This document shows positions 17,800 to 26,506 of a DNA stretch of 41,400 nucleotides, piece after piece. Position 1 is the first letter of the stretch. The number at the start of each line of letters is the position of its first letter. The notes under the pieces were generated by a model. That model was not told the origin of the DNA, made no database searches, and saw only the letters and a program-made list of their open reading frames with translations. The translations under genes and the position numbers were made by a program. Source of the stretch: Acidobacteriota bacterium (lineage in GTDB: Bacteria > Acidobacteriota > Terriglobia > Bryobacterales > Bryobacteraceae); NCBI GenBank assembly GCA_016871015.1, contig VFZX01000025.1:1-41400 (forward strand), given 5' to 3'.

Positions 17800-20349
17800 C
17801 TAAGGAGTCGGCACCGTCCAGTTCAATGTAATCAACAGTTGAGGCAGCGAGGCACCGCCGGTTTCCGACTGCGTCACGTAATAAAACTTCTGACCATCGC
17901 CGGACGCCGTGAACCGCATCTGCGAGTTTCTCCGCGAGCGATAAGCCATTTTGAAAAGCTCCCGAGGAGACCCGGCTTTGGCGGAATCTCCCAGCGAGAT
18001 GTCGACGGCCATCATCTTCTCAGAATCCGGCTCAGCATAGTAGATTTCTCGGCCATCGGCGCGGAAACGCGGCACCACGCCCCCCGCGGCAGAGACGCGC
18101 AATTTGCCACGCCCCGGAGGGAAGCTCTGTATATAGACTTCCTGTTTGCCGGTCTCGTCCGAATCATAGGCAAACCACTTTCCGTCGGGAGAAAACTGAG
18201 GATCCCATTGCGCGCGGTCGCCGGCAAGGATCGAAGTGATTTTTCCGTCGCCGTCGACCGCCAATGCCGAGATCCCCATGCGCTGCGGGTTCATCGCCGT
18301 CGCATTGGGATCCGGGTTTATCTCAAACAGCACGGTTTTGCCGTCTGGAGCGACGTGCTGATGATGAGTCATTCCCTTGTACAACTGTTTCAATTCTCCG
18401 TTCGCCGCCAACAGCGCAATTCCGTTGCGGTTCAGGAAGATCGACTTGCCGTCCGGCGAAGGCACAGGAATACCCAGCTCATCATCGACAAGCGTGGTTC
18501 GAGTGGGCACGCCGCGCTTGAGGTCAATGAACCACGGCTGTGGCTTGCCAAGCGGCGGATTGGTTAGGTCGAAGTGGATCTGGGTTCCGTCGGCCGACAG
18601 TTCTGGATGTCCGATGTCGCCCTGGTGGAGCCGGCGGAGAATGTTGCCGCGGCGGTCCACTTCCACGAGTTCGTCGTTCACCGTACTTGATCGGGTCTCT
18701 CGAACCATCGTGCCCGTGCTGGAGAGCGACGGTGCACCAGCCTGAGAGAAACCCTGCAGGGGAATTGGATCGCCAACCAGCAATAGTTTGGACTCATCCA
18801 CCCGAGCGGCAAACCAGGAGTCCTGCCGCCGGAAGAACAGAAATCCGTTCTGGTATCGAAACACTGTAATCTGTCCGAGGCTGTTATTCGAGCCGGACGA
18901 TCGCAGTTCTCCGACGACTTTCCCGGTCTTCAGCGAACCGGCGAAGATTCCACGGTGAGGGATCCCGGCGGCTACGGAACGAAATAGAAACCGGTCACCG
19001 TCGGCGAGCAGTTGGGGCGTGCGCTGTGAAGTCTCTTGAGCCGCCGAGTCAAGGGTGAGGAGCGGTGTTTCTTTTCCTCCTCCCGCCGGCAGCCCTCGCA
19101 CCGGGCCTGTTACGCCGCTAAGAAGAAGCGTACCGTCCCGAGCCCAAGCCTCCACGCGAGTCGCGGAGGTATTCCCAATCGGCACAGGCGCTGAACCATC
19201 TAACTTCGAGCGCATGACCTGGCCGTTGACGATAAACGCGATCTGCTTGCTGTCTGGCGCCCAAAGAGGTGTCCCAGGGCGTTCCGTTCCTGGAATTCGA
19301 ACCTGTTGCCCGTCGGAAAGCGAGTGGACCCAAAGGCTCCAGTCGTTCGTGTTTTTGCGCGTCGAAAATGTAACGTATTCCCCATTCGGGCTTACGGTCG
19401 GAGTCCCCAATAATCGATGCCCATCCGCCGGGGCGATGTGGAAAGAGACTGGTTTGGGAATCACCGGTGCGGGTTTCGGCCAAAACACGACGGCGGCAGC
19501 AACTAGCACTGCGACTGCTGCGATTCCCCAGGGCCAGCGGGAGTTGGCGACGGGCGGTGCGGTCCTGGATTCCGTCGCCCACTGCAGTGCGCGCTTGCAG
19601 TCGGCGGCGGATTGGAAGCGCGAATCGGGGTCTTTTGCGAGGCAGGTTTTGATGACGCGATCGATGGCGCCGGGAGTGGCGCGCGGTTCGGGTTCGTCCT
19701 TGAGGATAGAGGCGATGATCGCGGCGACACTTGCGCCGTTGAACGCGCGCTTGCCGGTGATCAACTCATGAAAGACGCAGCCGAAGGCGAAGATGTCGCT
19801 GCGGGCGTCGGCGTTCTGCCCTTGCGCCTGCTCGGGCGACATGTACTGCAACGTGCCGAGAAGTTGGCCTTCGCTGGTTAGGGCTTTCGTCAACGTCGCA
19901 TCGGTCGGCGCGAGTTGCACCTTCTGCTTGGCGAGGCCGAAGTCGAGCAGCTTGATGCCTTGCTTGGCGATCAGCACGTTGGCGGGTTTCAAGTCGCGAT
20001 GGGTGATGCCGCGCTTATGGGCGGCGTCGAGGGCGTCGAGAATTTGATAGCTGACTTCGAGGGCCTTATCTAGCGGCAGCGGGCCTTTCAACTCCGCGCC
20101 TTCGACGAACTCCATCACGAGATAATTCGGGCCGACGTCGTAGAGTTGGCAGATATTCGGATGATTCAACGCGGCGACGGCGCGAGCTTCGCGTTCGAAG
20201 CGGTCGGTGAATTGGCCTTTCGCGACTTTCAGCGCGACGGTGCGATCGAGGCGCGTGTCGCGGGCTTTGTAGACTTCGCCCATGCCACCTTCGCCGAGCA
20301 GCGCGGTGATTTCGTAGGGGCCAAGCTTGTCGCCGGCGGCCAGGGGCAT
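17800..20349 (-). CDS. Membrane Ser/Thr protein kinase with C-terminal TolB/PD40-type beta-propeller
   Basis: The 849-residue protein has a cytoplasmic Hanks-type kinase at residues 10-265: glycine loop LGEGGMGEVY, catalytic Lys41 in VALKVAK, ITHRDLKPANVL (HRD 117-119), LLDFGLAKQ (DFG 136-138), QYMSPEQAQG and SDIFAFGCVFHELITGK. One membrane helix (about 273-290, WGIAAVAVLVAAAVVFW) follows. The outer 550 residues carry repeated PD40/TolB-like blades such as TVSPNGEYVTFSTRK, WAPDSKQIAFIV, PSPDGKSIFLNRNG and FSPDGKWFAYDSDETGKQEVY. This fusion is typical of Acidobacteria. The propeller presumably senses a ligand outside the membrane and sets kinase activity; the target proteins are unknown. It starts at ATG 20349 and ends 30 bases from a decayed copy of its own start. 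Confidence 0.93.
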   Translation of the reverse strand: MPLAAGDKLGPYEITALLGEGGMGEVYKARDTRLDRTVALKVAKGQFTDRFEREARAVAALNHPNICQLYDVGPNYLVMEFVEGAELKGPLPLDKALEVSYQILDALDAAHKRGITHRDLKPANVLIAKQGIKLLDFGLAKQKVQLAPTDATLTKALTSEGQLLGTLQYMSPEQAQGQNADARSDIFAFGCVFHELITGKRAFNGASVAAIIASILKDEPEPRATPGAIDRVIKTCLAKDPDSRFQSAADCKRALQWATESRTAPPVANSRWPWGIAAVAVLVAAAVVFWPKPAPVIPKPVSFHIAPADGHRLLGTPTVSPNGEYVTFSTRKNTNDWSLWVHSLSDGQQVRIPGTERPGTPLWAPDSKQIAFIVNGQVMRSKLDGSAPVPIGNTSATRVEAWARDGTLLLSGVTGPVRGLPAGGGKETPLLTLDSAAQETSQRTPQLLADGDRFLFRSVAAGIPHRGIFAGSLKTGKVVGELRSSGSNNSLGQITVFRYQNGFLFFRRQDSWFAARVDESKLLLVGDPIPLQGFSQAGAPSLSSTGTMVRETRSSTVNDELVEVDRRGNILRRLHQGDIGHPELSADGTQIHFDLTNPPLGKPQPWFIDLKRGVPTRTTLVDDELGIPVPSPDGKSIFLNRNGIALLAANGELKQLYKGMTHHQHVAPDGKTVLFEINPDPNATAMNPQRMGISALAVDGDGKITSILAGDRAQWDPQFSPDGKWFAYDSDETGKQEVYIQSFPPGRGKLRVSAAGGVVPRFRADGREIYYAEPDSEKMMAVDISLGDSAKAGSPRELFKMAYRSRRNSQMRFTASGDGQKFYYVTQSETGGASLPQLLITLNWTVPTP

Positions 20350-20565
20350 GGCAATAGTCTATCCGATCAGGAGCTGTTCAAGGCCTGGGTTACGCGCTAC
20401 TCGGAAGTTGGCGTTGAGGATCGGACAAAGAGGGTGCCTTTCGCCCACCCAACCGCCAGCTCGCAACCCCCTGATTCGCAAGGGCCCAAATCGGGCGAAA
20501 GGGTATGGGCGAAACGTCGGACTCAGGCTGGAGCGAAGGTGCGCAAACGAGATGTTTTGCAACGA
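20350..20565. other. Upstream region of the kinase, no gene
   Basis: No coding signal is seen. The stretch must hold the promoter of the divergent-facing kinase. It contains complementary patches TTTCGCCCA (about 20437) and TGGGCGAAA (about 20505), which could pair across some 60 bases, but the spacing is too long for a clear hairpin claim. Confidence 0.35.
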
Positions 20566-20624
20566 TGGTGCGGCAGACAGTGACGTCGAGCCGGCAGATT
20601 CGGGGTCTGCGTGTGACGTTTTAG
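20566..20624 (+). pseudogene. Remnant of a TonB-dependent receptor C-terminus
   Basis: Thirty-six bases at 20566-20601 are identical to 17338-17373, the end of the intact receptor gene. The frame continues to a stop at 20624 and would encode [18 protein letters not shown], against [19 protein letters not shown] in the intact gene. No receptor-like sequence lies before it. It is the tail of a lost receptor copy, or a short duplicated piece. Confidence 0.8.
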
Positions 20625-20653
20625 AACACCCTGATCCGCTATCATCAAGCTGA

Positions 20654-21397
20654 GTGCCACGCACCACCGCCGGGCACCGGCCGTTCCTTTCCCACGTCTC
20701 CCTCGACCCCGGCCGGATTGTCCCGTCCAAGTTCCCTTTCAATCTCCCGCTGTTCTCGAAGCCCTTCAGCCTCGAGTTTGACTCCATGGTCACGATGTTC
20801 GTTGGCGAGAACGGATCCGGCAAGTCAACGCTGCTCGAAGCGCTCGCCCAGCGTGCCGGATTCGGAATCGAGGGCGGCAGCCGGCAGCACCAACAGGACC
20901 ACGAGAGCGAGCCGGTCTCCGCGCTGGTTCCCGCGCTCGTGTTGTCCTGGCGCTACCAGGGAGTCCGCGGATTCTTCCTGCGCGCGGAGAGCTTCTACAA
21001 GTTCGCCGAGCATCTGGTCCGGCTGGGATCGACGCACCGGGCCTATGGTGGCAAACCACTGCTCGAACAGTCGCACGGCGAATCGTTCATGGCGCTTTTT
21101 GAGAACAACTTCGAGGACGGGCTGTACGTCCTCGACGAGCCTGAGTCCGCGCTGTCACCGGGCAGGCAGCTATCGTTCCTGTCGATCCTGGACAGGCTGA
21201 CGCGCAACGGCAACGCGCAGTTCCTGATCGCGACACACTCTCCGATCCTGCTTGCGTTCCCCCGGGCCACGGTGTTGAGCCTCGATTCCGGCCGCTTCCA
21301 AAAGACCGACTTCCGCGACACGGAGCACTACCGCATCACACGCGGATTCCTTGAGGCGCCAGAGCGGTATTTCCGCCACCTGTTCGTGGAAGAATAA
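20654..21397 (+). CDS. Small ABC-type ATPase (AAA, ATP-binding protein)
   Basis: The 247-residue soluble protein has a complete ABC-ATPase motif set: Walker A GENGSGKST (51-59), a signature-like SHGES (140-144), Walker B LYVLDEPESALSP (157-169) with the catalytic Glu in DEPES, and the switch His195 in ATHSPILL. The layout matches the compact predicted AAA ATPases related to RecF/SMC-like and OLD-like proteins, not transporter ATPases, since there is no permease next to it. The N-terminus starts at GTG 20654. In other genomes such stand-alone ATPases are found with or without nuclease partners; none is visible here. Its exact job is unknown. Confidence 0.85.
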   Translation: MPRTTAGHRPFLSHVSLDPGRIVPSKFPFNLPLFSKPFSLEFDSMVTMFVGENGSGKSTLLEALAQRAGFGIEGGSRQHQQDHESEPVSALVPALVLSWRYQGVRGFFLRAESFYKFAEHLVRLGSTHRAYGGKPLLEQSHGESFMALFENNFEDGLYVLDEPESALSPGRQLSFLSILDRLTRNGNAQFLIATHSPILLAFPRATVLSLDSGRFQKTDFRDTEHYRITRGFLEAPERYFRHLFVEE

Positions 21398-21418
21398 TCC
21401 GCTATCTTAGTGGAAGCG

Positions 21419-22051
21419 ATGAAGCCGCTGTTGCCTTTGCTCCTTTCCGGGCTGTGCCTGGCCGCCGATGCGCCCTCGGCCCGTGTCTCCGGACGCGTGG
21501 CGATCGGCATGGACCAGACGGTCGAGATGATCGGATACTACACGCATATCGCAGGATTCCAAGCCCCGCTGTTTGCCTCGGGAACCGCCGAGAAGACCGC
21601 CTACTTCAGCTTCCGCACCGAACGCGCCCCCGTGCAGACCACCAACGACGGGACCGGATTCAAGCTCAAGCAGAGCGGCGAGGAGCTGCTTCACGTCTAC
21701 TACCATCCGCTGCCGGACCGCGATTTCGCCAAGCCGGACACGTTCGCCGAAGTCCAAATGATTGCCTCCTACAAGACGCGCGGCGGCGAAGCCAGTGTCA
21801 CGCCGGGCGGCCAGTTCAGCTACTCGGGAGACATCAGCCTGCATGCGTCGTCCGACTTTGTCGTCGAGGGGAAGAAGTACAACCTGCGCGATCTGGGATT
21901 GGAGTTCACACTGAAGGCCTCGGGGACCAGCCCGTCGATCGAGGAGCTGGGACGGCAGGCGAGCACCGGCAAATTCACGGTGAACTTCACCGGCTCGGCC
22001 GTGGCCAAGCCAGCGCAACCGCCACCACCGCCAGACACCCGATCACGTTAA
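21419..22051 (+). CDS. Secreted protein of unknown function
   Basis: The ATG at 21419 opens a signal peptide (MKPLLPLLLSGLCLAA, then DAPSARV); a GTG at 21410 would add three residues. The 210-residue product is rich in beta-type sequence (ARVSGRVAIGMDQTVEMIGY, FASGTAEKTAYFSFRTE, TPGGQFSYSGDISLHASSD) and ends in a proline tail (PAQPPPPPDTRSR). I do not recognise the family. It follows the small ATPase gene after 21 bases on the same strand and may share its transcript. Its last 65 bases overlap the convergent symporter gene. Periplasmic or cell-surface location is inferred from the signal peptide. Confidence 0.7.
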   Translation: MKPLLPLLLSGLCLAADAPSARVSGRVAIGMDQTVEMIGYYTHIAGFQAPLFASGTAEKTAYFSFRTERAPVQTTNDGTGFKLKQSGEELLHVYYHPLPDRDFAKPDTFAEVQMIASYKTRGGEASVTPGGQFSYSGDISLHASSDFVVEGKKYNLRDLGLEFTLKASGTSPSIEELGRQASTGKFTVNFTGSAVAKPAQPPPPPDTRSR

Positions 22052-23612
22052 ACCAAAGGAACGAGATCGAGGTGAACTTGGCGGCGGCAAAGATCACCGC
22101 CTGCCCCACGAGCATACCCGCGAACGCCGCGGTGCCGCCCACGCGCTTGAACAGGAAGGCCACCACGAACACGCCCAGCATGCTGCCGTAGAACAGCGAT
22201 CCGAGCTGGTTCACGGCTTCGATCAGCGATCCGAGTCCGCGGCCCAGACGCGCGGTGGCGACGGCGTAGATGCCCCAGAACAGCGTGAACCATCGGGACG
22301 CGGACAGGTAGTGGCGGTCGGGCGCATCGCGGGCAAGGAACCGCCGGTAGATGTCGATCACCGACACGGTGGCGAGCGAGTTGATCTCAGCGGAGATTGT
22401 GGACATGGCCGCCGCGAAGATCGCGGCCATGATGAGCCCAACCACGCCCGCCGGCAGGTACGTCGTCACGAAGGTCAGGAAGACGTAGTTGGTGTCGTTG
22501 ACCGTTTCACCGGTGAGACGGGCGGCGTCACGGCGTGCCTCGTCAATCGCCCGCTGGCCCCGCGTGAATCCTCCGGAGTCCTTGCCCGCAAGCAGATCAC
22601 GCGCCCCGGTGCGCCGCAGCTCGAATCCGCGGTCGAAGCGCTCGGACACTTGCGCATACCCGGCGTGTTTTTGCGCCGCCTCCAGCTCCCGCGCGTGGAA
22701 CAGGAGCGGCGGCTTTTCGAACGTGTAGAAGACGAACACCACCGCGCCTGTCAGCAGGATCAGGAATTGCATCGGGATCTTGGCGACCGCGTTGAACAGC
22801 AGGCTCAAACGGCTCTGCGCGATACTGCGCCCGGTCAGGTACCGCTGCACCTGTGACTGGTCGCAACCGAAGTAGGCGAGCGCCAGGAACATTCCGCCGA
22901 GCAGCCCGTTCCACACGTTGTAGCGGTCGTTCCAATCAAAGCTCGTCACCACCGCGTTCAGGCGTCCCGCGGCGCCGGCCACGGTCAGCGCGCCCGTGAA
23001 GGATACATCGGAGGGCAGCATCCACACGGCCATGATGAGCGCCGTGCAGAGTCCGGCCATCATGATGAGCATCTGCTGGAAGTCGGTCCAAGTGACCGCC
23101 TTCACGCCGCCGGCCGCGGTGTAGAACACCGTCAGGACTCCCATGATGACCGTGGTCCATTCCTCCGGCCAGCCGAAGATCACGGCCAGCACGATCGCCG
23201 GAGCATAGAGCGCGACACCCACGGCAAGTCCGCGCTGGATGAGGAAGATCACGCTGACGAGCGCGCGGGTCTTGGCGTCGAATCTCTGTTCCAGGTATTC
23301 GTATGCCGTGTAGACGCCGGACCCGTGAAACGCCGGCACGACGAAGGCGGAGATCAGGATCATCGCCAGCGGCAGTCCGAAGTAGAACTGCACAAAGCGC
23401 ATGCCGTCCATGTAGGCCTGGCCGGTGGTCGAGATGAAGGTGATGGCGCTCGCCTGCGTCGCCATGATCGATAGGGCCATCGCGTACCAGGGCATCTGCC
23501 TGCCGGCCAGCAGGTAGTCTGAGGTGGTCGACGTGCGGCGCGACTTCCAGAGTCCGTAGGCGATGATGAACGCCAGGGACGCGGCGAGCACGGCCCAGTC
23601 GAGCGGCCTCAT
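21987..23612 (-). CDS. Sodium:solute symporter (SSS family), second copy
   Basis: This 541-residue membrane protein begins MRPLDWAVLAASLAFIIAYGLW. SSS motifs include TTSDYLLAGRQMPWYAMALSI and MATQASAITF (sodium-site helix 1), YTAAGGVKAVTWTDFQQML, FGCDQSQVQRYL and GLIMAAIFAAAMSTISAEIN. An unusually long hydrophilic insertion of about 90 residues (from FEKPPLLFHARELEAA to TGETVNDTNYVF) sits between two helices in the second half. It is translated after a 38-residue membrane protein, joined by an ATGA overlap, behind a PIG-L deacetylase gene. Such symporters beside sugar-degrading genes often carry sugars or sialic acid, but the substrate here is unproven. Its 3' end overlaps the convergent secreted-protein gene. 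Confidence 0.92.
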   Translation of the reverse strand: MRPLDWAVLAASLAFIIAYGLWKSRRTSTTSDYLLAGRQMPWYAMALSIMATQASAITFISTTGQAYMDGMRFVQFYFGLPLAMILISAFVVPAFHGSGVYTAYEYLEQRFDAKTRALVSVIFLIQRGLAVGVALYAPAIVLAVIFGWPEEWTTVIMGVLTVFYTAAGGVKAVTWTDFQQMLIMMAGLCTALIMAVWMLPSDVSFTGALTVAGAAGRLNAVVTSFDWNDRYNVWNGLLGGMFLALAYFGCDQSQVQRYLTGRSIAQSRLSLLFNAVAKIPMQFLILLTGAVVFVFYTFEKPPLLFHARELEAAQKHAGYAQVSERFDRGFELRRTGARDLLAGKDSGGFTRGQRAIDEARRDAARLTGETVNDTNYVFLTFVTTYLPAGVVGLIMAAIFAAAMSTISAEINSLATVSVIDIYRRFLARDAPDRHYLSASRWFTLFWGIYAVATARLGRGLGSLIEAVNQLGSLFYGSMLGVFVVAFLFKRVGGTAAFAGMLVGQAVIFAAAKFTSISFLWFNVIGCLAVVAVALAWPRPSR

Positions 23613-23725
23613 CGATTGAAGGCTCGCGTGAACAGGGAGAACAGCACGATCACTACGGCCAGGTAGAGCGCGACAGCAGTGTAGAGCCGCTTCCAGGTGC
23701 CCAGGACCGGCGGCGGTTCATTCAT
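23609..23725 (-). CDS. Tiny single-span membrane protein, probable symporter accessory subunit
   Basis: The 38-residue protein has a short polar start (MNEPPPVLGTWKRLY) and one membrane helix (TAVALYLAVVIVLFSLFTRAF), ending NR. It starts inside the stop of the PIG-L deacetylase gene (ATGA) and ends inside the start of the symporter gene (ATGA), so all three are tightly coupled. Small one-helix proteins with a W(K/R)RLY...LFTRAF pattern directly before SSS genes are frequent in Acidobacteria and are treated as symporter small accessory proteins. The function is inferred from position only. Its size makes it easy to miss. Confidence 0.75.
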   Translation of the reverse strand: MNEPPPVLGTWKRLYTAVALYLAVVIVLFSLFTRAFNR

Positions 23726-26217
23726 CGCACTTGTCCGGCGCTGAGGAGATTGGCGAACAAGCGGTAGGCGCCTGGGACTCCGGCCGGCAATTGCCGGAAC
23801 CAGGAGACCGGCGTGAAGATGTAGACGCCCTTGCCATGGCGTGCGAACAGCGTGCCGCCCTGAAGGGGCTTCTCGCCGGGGTCGGCGATCTCCCACAGGG
23901 GCGTGTACCGCGGGTCCCATTCGGATGCGAAGTAGAGTCCGCGCTCCTGGACCCAGCCGCTATAGTCGGCGGCGGTGATGCGGTTCGGCGCCTGCAGCAG
24001 GGGATGGTCCTGATTCAGCGCCCGCACTGGGGCGTCCTCGACCGTGATGCGGCCCAATCCGAGTTTAATCGGATAGGGACCGATGCGGTCGAGCGAGGCT
24101 TGATCGCGTCCGCTGAAGAAACCCGACGGCGCGACATTGTACTGGACGATGAGAGTGCCGCCCGCGGCCGCGTAGTCGAGCAGACGCTGCTGATTGGCGT
24201 GTAGCGCGGGACGGACATTGTAGGCGCGGACGCCAGTGACAATCGCGTCGAACTTCGAGAGGTCAGCGCCGGCGAGATCGGAATCCTCCAGAAGCGCCAC
24301 CTCGCAACCGAGCTGGCGGACGGCCTGCGGTACGTCGTCGCCCGCGCCCATCACGTATCCGACACGGCGCGCCAGGACCTTCGCATCGGTGCGCACGACA
24401 GGCGCTTCGGCGGCCGGGAACACCGTCCGCGGCGGGATGTGGCCGTAGGAGACCACGCGCATACCGTGCCGGATCTCCGTGCCGCCGGTCCGTGCCACAG
24501 CGCGGAGCTTTTCAACGAACGGCAATGCCGGAGGCGTGACGGTGAACACAGCGGCCGCGGTCTCGCCATCGGAGGTGAGCGAGAAGGGAGCCGAGGCTGG
24601 CTCAGCCTTCCAGCCCGCGGGCGCTTCGATGCTGACGGTACCGGAAACTCCGGCGCGGTTCGACTTCAAGCGTAGCGTCACCTGGCGGCTGTGGGCCGAG
24701 GTGAACATCAGGGGACGCTCGGCAAACTCGACGGCGACAGCAGGCGCAACCACTGGGCTCCGGGTCAGTTCCCCGAGTGCCGGATCGACGGTGCGGTAAA
24801 CGACCGGCCGCGTGAATACGAGTTCCTGTCCCTGGATCTCAACCCGGAACGTGCCTTCCAAGAACGGATCCGTGTCTGGAGGGCCAACGCGCGCACGGCT
24901 GCCGGTCCGGTAGATGGTCCCATCGGGCGGCTGCTCGATCCAGAACGGCTGGCTGTAGGGGCGTTGCGCATCGAGCCGGATGTTGAGCGAACGTGTGACC
25001 GGCTTGTTGTAGGCAAGCGGCCCGGGAGATGGTTCCGGCCGCTGATCCTCCACCGACACCCCAAGGAGACGGGCTTGAATTCCATGCGCGCGCAGGATCG
25101 CGGTGGCCTGCACGGGCACCGTGTCGCCCGGAGAATAGACAGCGCGGCTGGCGGCTGCGTCGAGCCAGAGTCCCGCGGCCTGGGCGATGAGCGCGTCCGT
25201 CTCGCCGAGCTTGATCCGCGGCCAGGGTCCATCGAGTTTGGCGATTGCGGCGCGGACGGCAAGCAGCGGACCCACGATGCTTTCCGGCTTGCGCGGATCG
25301 AACGCGCGCCGCGCGGATTCCAGTTGAACGGCTACCGCGGCCCCGCCGGGAACGCGTGCCCACGAGGTGTCGATGCCGTCGAACAGGTCCGATTGGGCGG
25401 GCTCGCCTCCGGTGACACGCAAGAAGTCGCGTACCGATCCCTTTCGCTCAGGCCATCCCATCGCCTGGCTCCGGTGGAGCGAACGGCTCATGCCGGCGAT
25501 TTCGCTGTAGGAGTAGCCGGAGAGCGGGTCATATTCGCCGAGGTCGATTTCGATCTTGCCTGGAGTGGCCTCAGCCGCTTTGATCATCTCCGGCGTGAAT
25601 GCGGGCAGGTTGTGCAGGATCCGCTTGGGGCGCCACGGCTTGACTTCGGTCAACTGATCGGGGAAACGGGCCGGATCCGCCGCGGCGTCGTAGGCTTCGC
25701 GTCCGAGCATGGCCGATGCCTGATGCTGGCCGTGGCCATCGCGGGGTGTGCCACTGAAGCGCAGGACAATGACGTCGGGCTGGAAGCGCCGGATATTCCA
25801 GACGACATCGCCAAGGATCGCCTCGCGTCCCCACTTGGCGAGCGTCTCGTCCGCCGTCTTCGAGAATCCGAAATCGATTGCGCGGGTGAACAACTGGCTC
25901 GCGCCGTCGATGCGGCGGGCCATGAGCAGCTCCTGCGTGCGGATCAGACCCATCAGCTCGCCCTGTTCGGGTCCGATGAGGTTTTGTCCGCCTTCACCGC
26001 GAGTGAGTGACAGGTAGGCAGTGCGGTAGTTGCGTCCCTTGGCGCACCAGGCGAGCAGCGCGGTATTCTCGTCGTCCGGATGCGCGGCGATCATGAGCAC
26101 GCTGCCGAGGACGGGCAGCCGGTCCAGAGCCCGGTTGATCTCCGCGGATCCGGCGGGGATGCGGGGCTCGGCCCAGACAGTGGCGGCGAGGAGAAGGGGC
26201 AGGGTTCGGCGCATCAA
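23722..26217 (-). CDS. Secreted PIG-L/LmbE-family deacetylase, large form
   Basis: The 831-residue protein starts with a signal peptide (MMRRTLPLLLAATVWA, then EPRIP). The LmbE/PIG-L domain covers about 35-260, with the zinc motif AAHPDDE (44-50), SLTRGEGGQNLIG, the RRFQPDVIVLRF strand and the second zinc site GHGQHQASAML. The long remainder holds beta-sandwich segments (for example SNRAGVSGTVSIEAPAGWKA) and a C-terminal flavodoxin-like/glutamine-amidotransferase-like part (FDAIVTGVRAYNVRPALHAN, GGTLIVQYN). PIG-L enzymes remove N-acetyl groups from GlcNAc-containing molecules. Being secreted and coupled to a symporter, it probably works on N-acetylated sugars or glycans outside the inner membrane. 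First of a three-gene minus-strand operon. Confidence 0.9.
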   Translation of the reverse strand: MMRRTLPLLLAATVWAEPRIPAGSAEINRALDRLPVLGSVLMIAAHPDDENTALLAWCAKGRNYRTAYLSLTRGEGGQNLIGPEQGELMGLIRTQELLMARRIDGASQLFTRAIDFGFSKTADETLAKWGREAILGDVVWNIRRFQPDVIVLRFSGTPRDGHGQHQASAMLGREAYDAAADPARFPDQLTEVKPWRPKRILHNLPAFTPEMIKAAEATPGKIEIDLGEYDPLSGYSYSEIAGMSRSLHRSQAMGWPERKGSVRDFLRVTGGEPAQSDLFDGIDTSWARVPGGAAVAVQLESARRAFDPRKPESIVGPLLAVRAAIAKLDGPWPRIKLGETDALIAQAAGLWLDAAASRAVYSPGDTVPVQATAILRAHGIQARLLGVSVEDQRPEPSPGPLAYNKPVTRSLNIRLDAQRPYSQPFWIEQPPDGTIYRTGSRARVGPPDTDPFLEGTFRVEIQGQELVFTRPVVYRTVDPALGELTRSPVVAPAVAVEFAERPLMFTSAHSRQVTLRLKSNRAGVSGTVSIEAPAGWKAEPASAPFSLTSDGETAAAVFTVTPPALPFVEKLRAVARTGGTEIRHGMRVVSYGHIPPRTVFPAAEAPVVRTDAKVLARRVGYVMGAGDDVPQAVRQLGCEVALLEDSDLAGADLSKFDAIVTGVRAYNVRPALHANQQRLLDYAAAGGTLIVQYNVAPSGFFSGRDQASLDRIGPYPIKLGLGRITVEDAPVRALNQDHPLLQAPNRITAADYSGWVQERGLYFASEWDPRYTPLWEIADPGEKPLQGGTLFARHGKGVYIFTPVSWFRQLPAGVPGAYRLFANLLSAGQVR

Positions 26218-26506
26218 CCGAATAGTGTAGCGTCGGTCCTAGAGGATCGTGTGATGTGCTACGGTGCATTACCTGGCCGGGCACACAATCACAGTGCGCA
26301 TTGAGGATAGCACCCAAGTCGAGCACATCAAGCGTGGACTGGATGAAGCCAACGCCGGTCGTTGTTCCTCAGGAAAAGGTGGACCTCCAACGCGCTCCGT
26401 GATCTGGCGTCCATCAGCGACTAAGCGCCGTTTCCGGAAATGGCCCGAGTCATTTCCAGAGCCGGATTGAGCTTCACGTGTTGCCCGAGACGGTACACTC
26501 AGAGAA
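26218..26506. other. Divergent intergenic region with a possible transposase relic
   Basis: This must contain promoters for the leftward PIG-L operon and the rightward SIS-aldolase-PLP operon. From about 26264 the plus strand reads HYLAGHTITVRIEDSTQV. That recalls the C-terminal beta part of IS481-type integrases (LAGHTVTVRIED-like), but it is cut off after about 20 residues and nothing else of a transposase is visible. The relic call is weak. Confidence 0.35.

Noticed and set aside
20430-20520. A long-range inverted repeat TTTCGCCCA / TGGGCGAAA as a regulatory hairpin
   Set aside because: The arms are about 60 bases apart and only nine bases long, so chance is a sufficient explanation.
24691-26010. 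A 439-codon plus-strand frame opposite the PIG-L deacetylase
   Set aside because: It is Arg/Gly-rich shadow sequence without motifs; the minus-strand frame carries AHPDDE and other family features.
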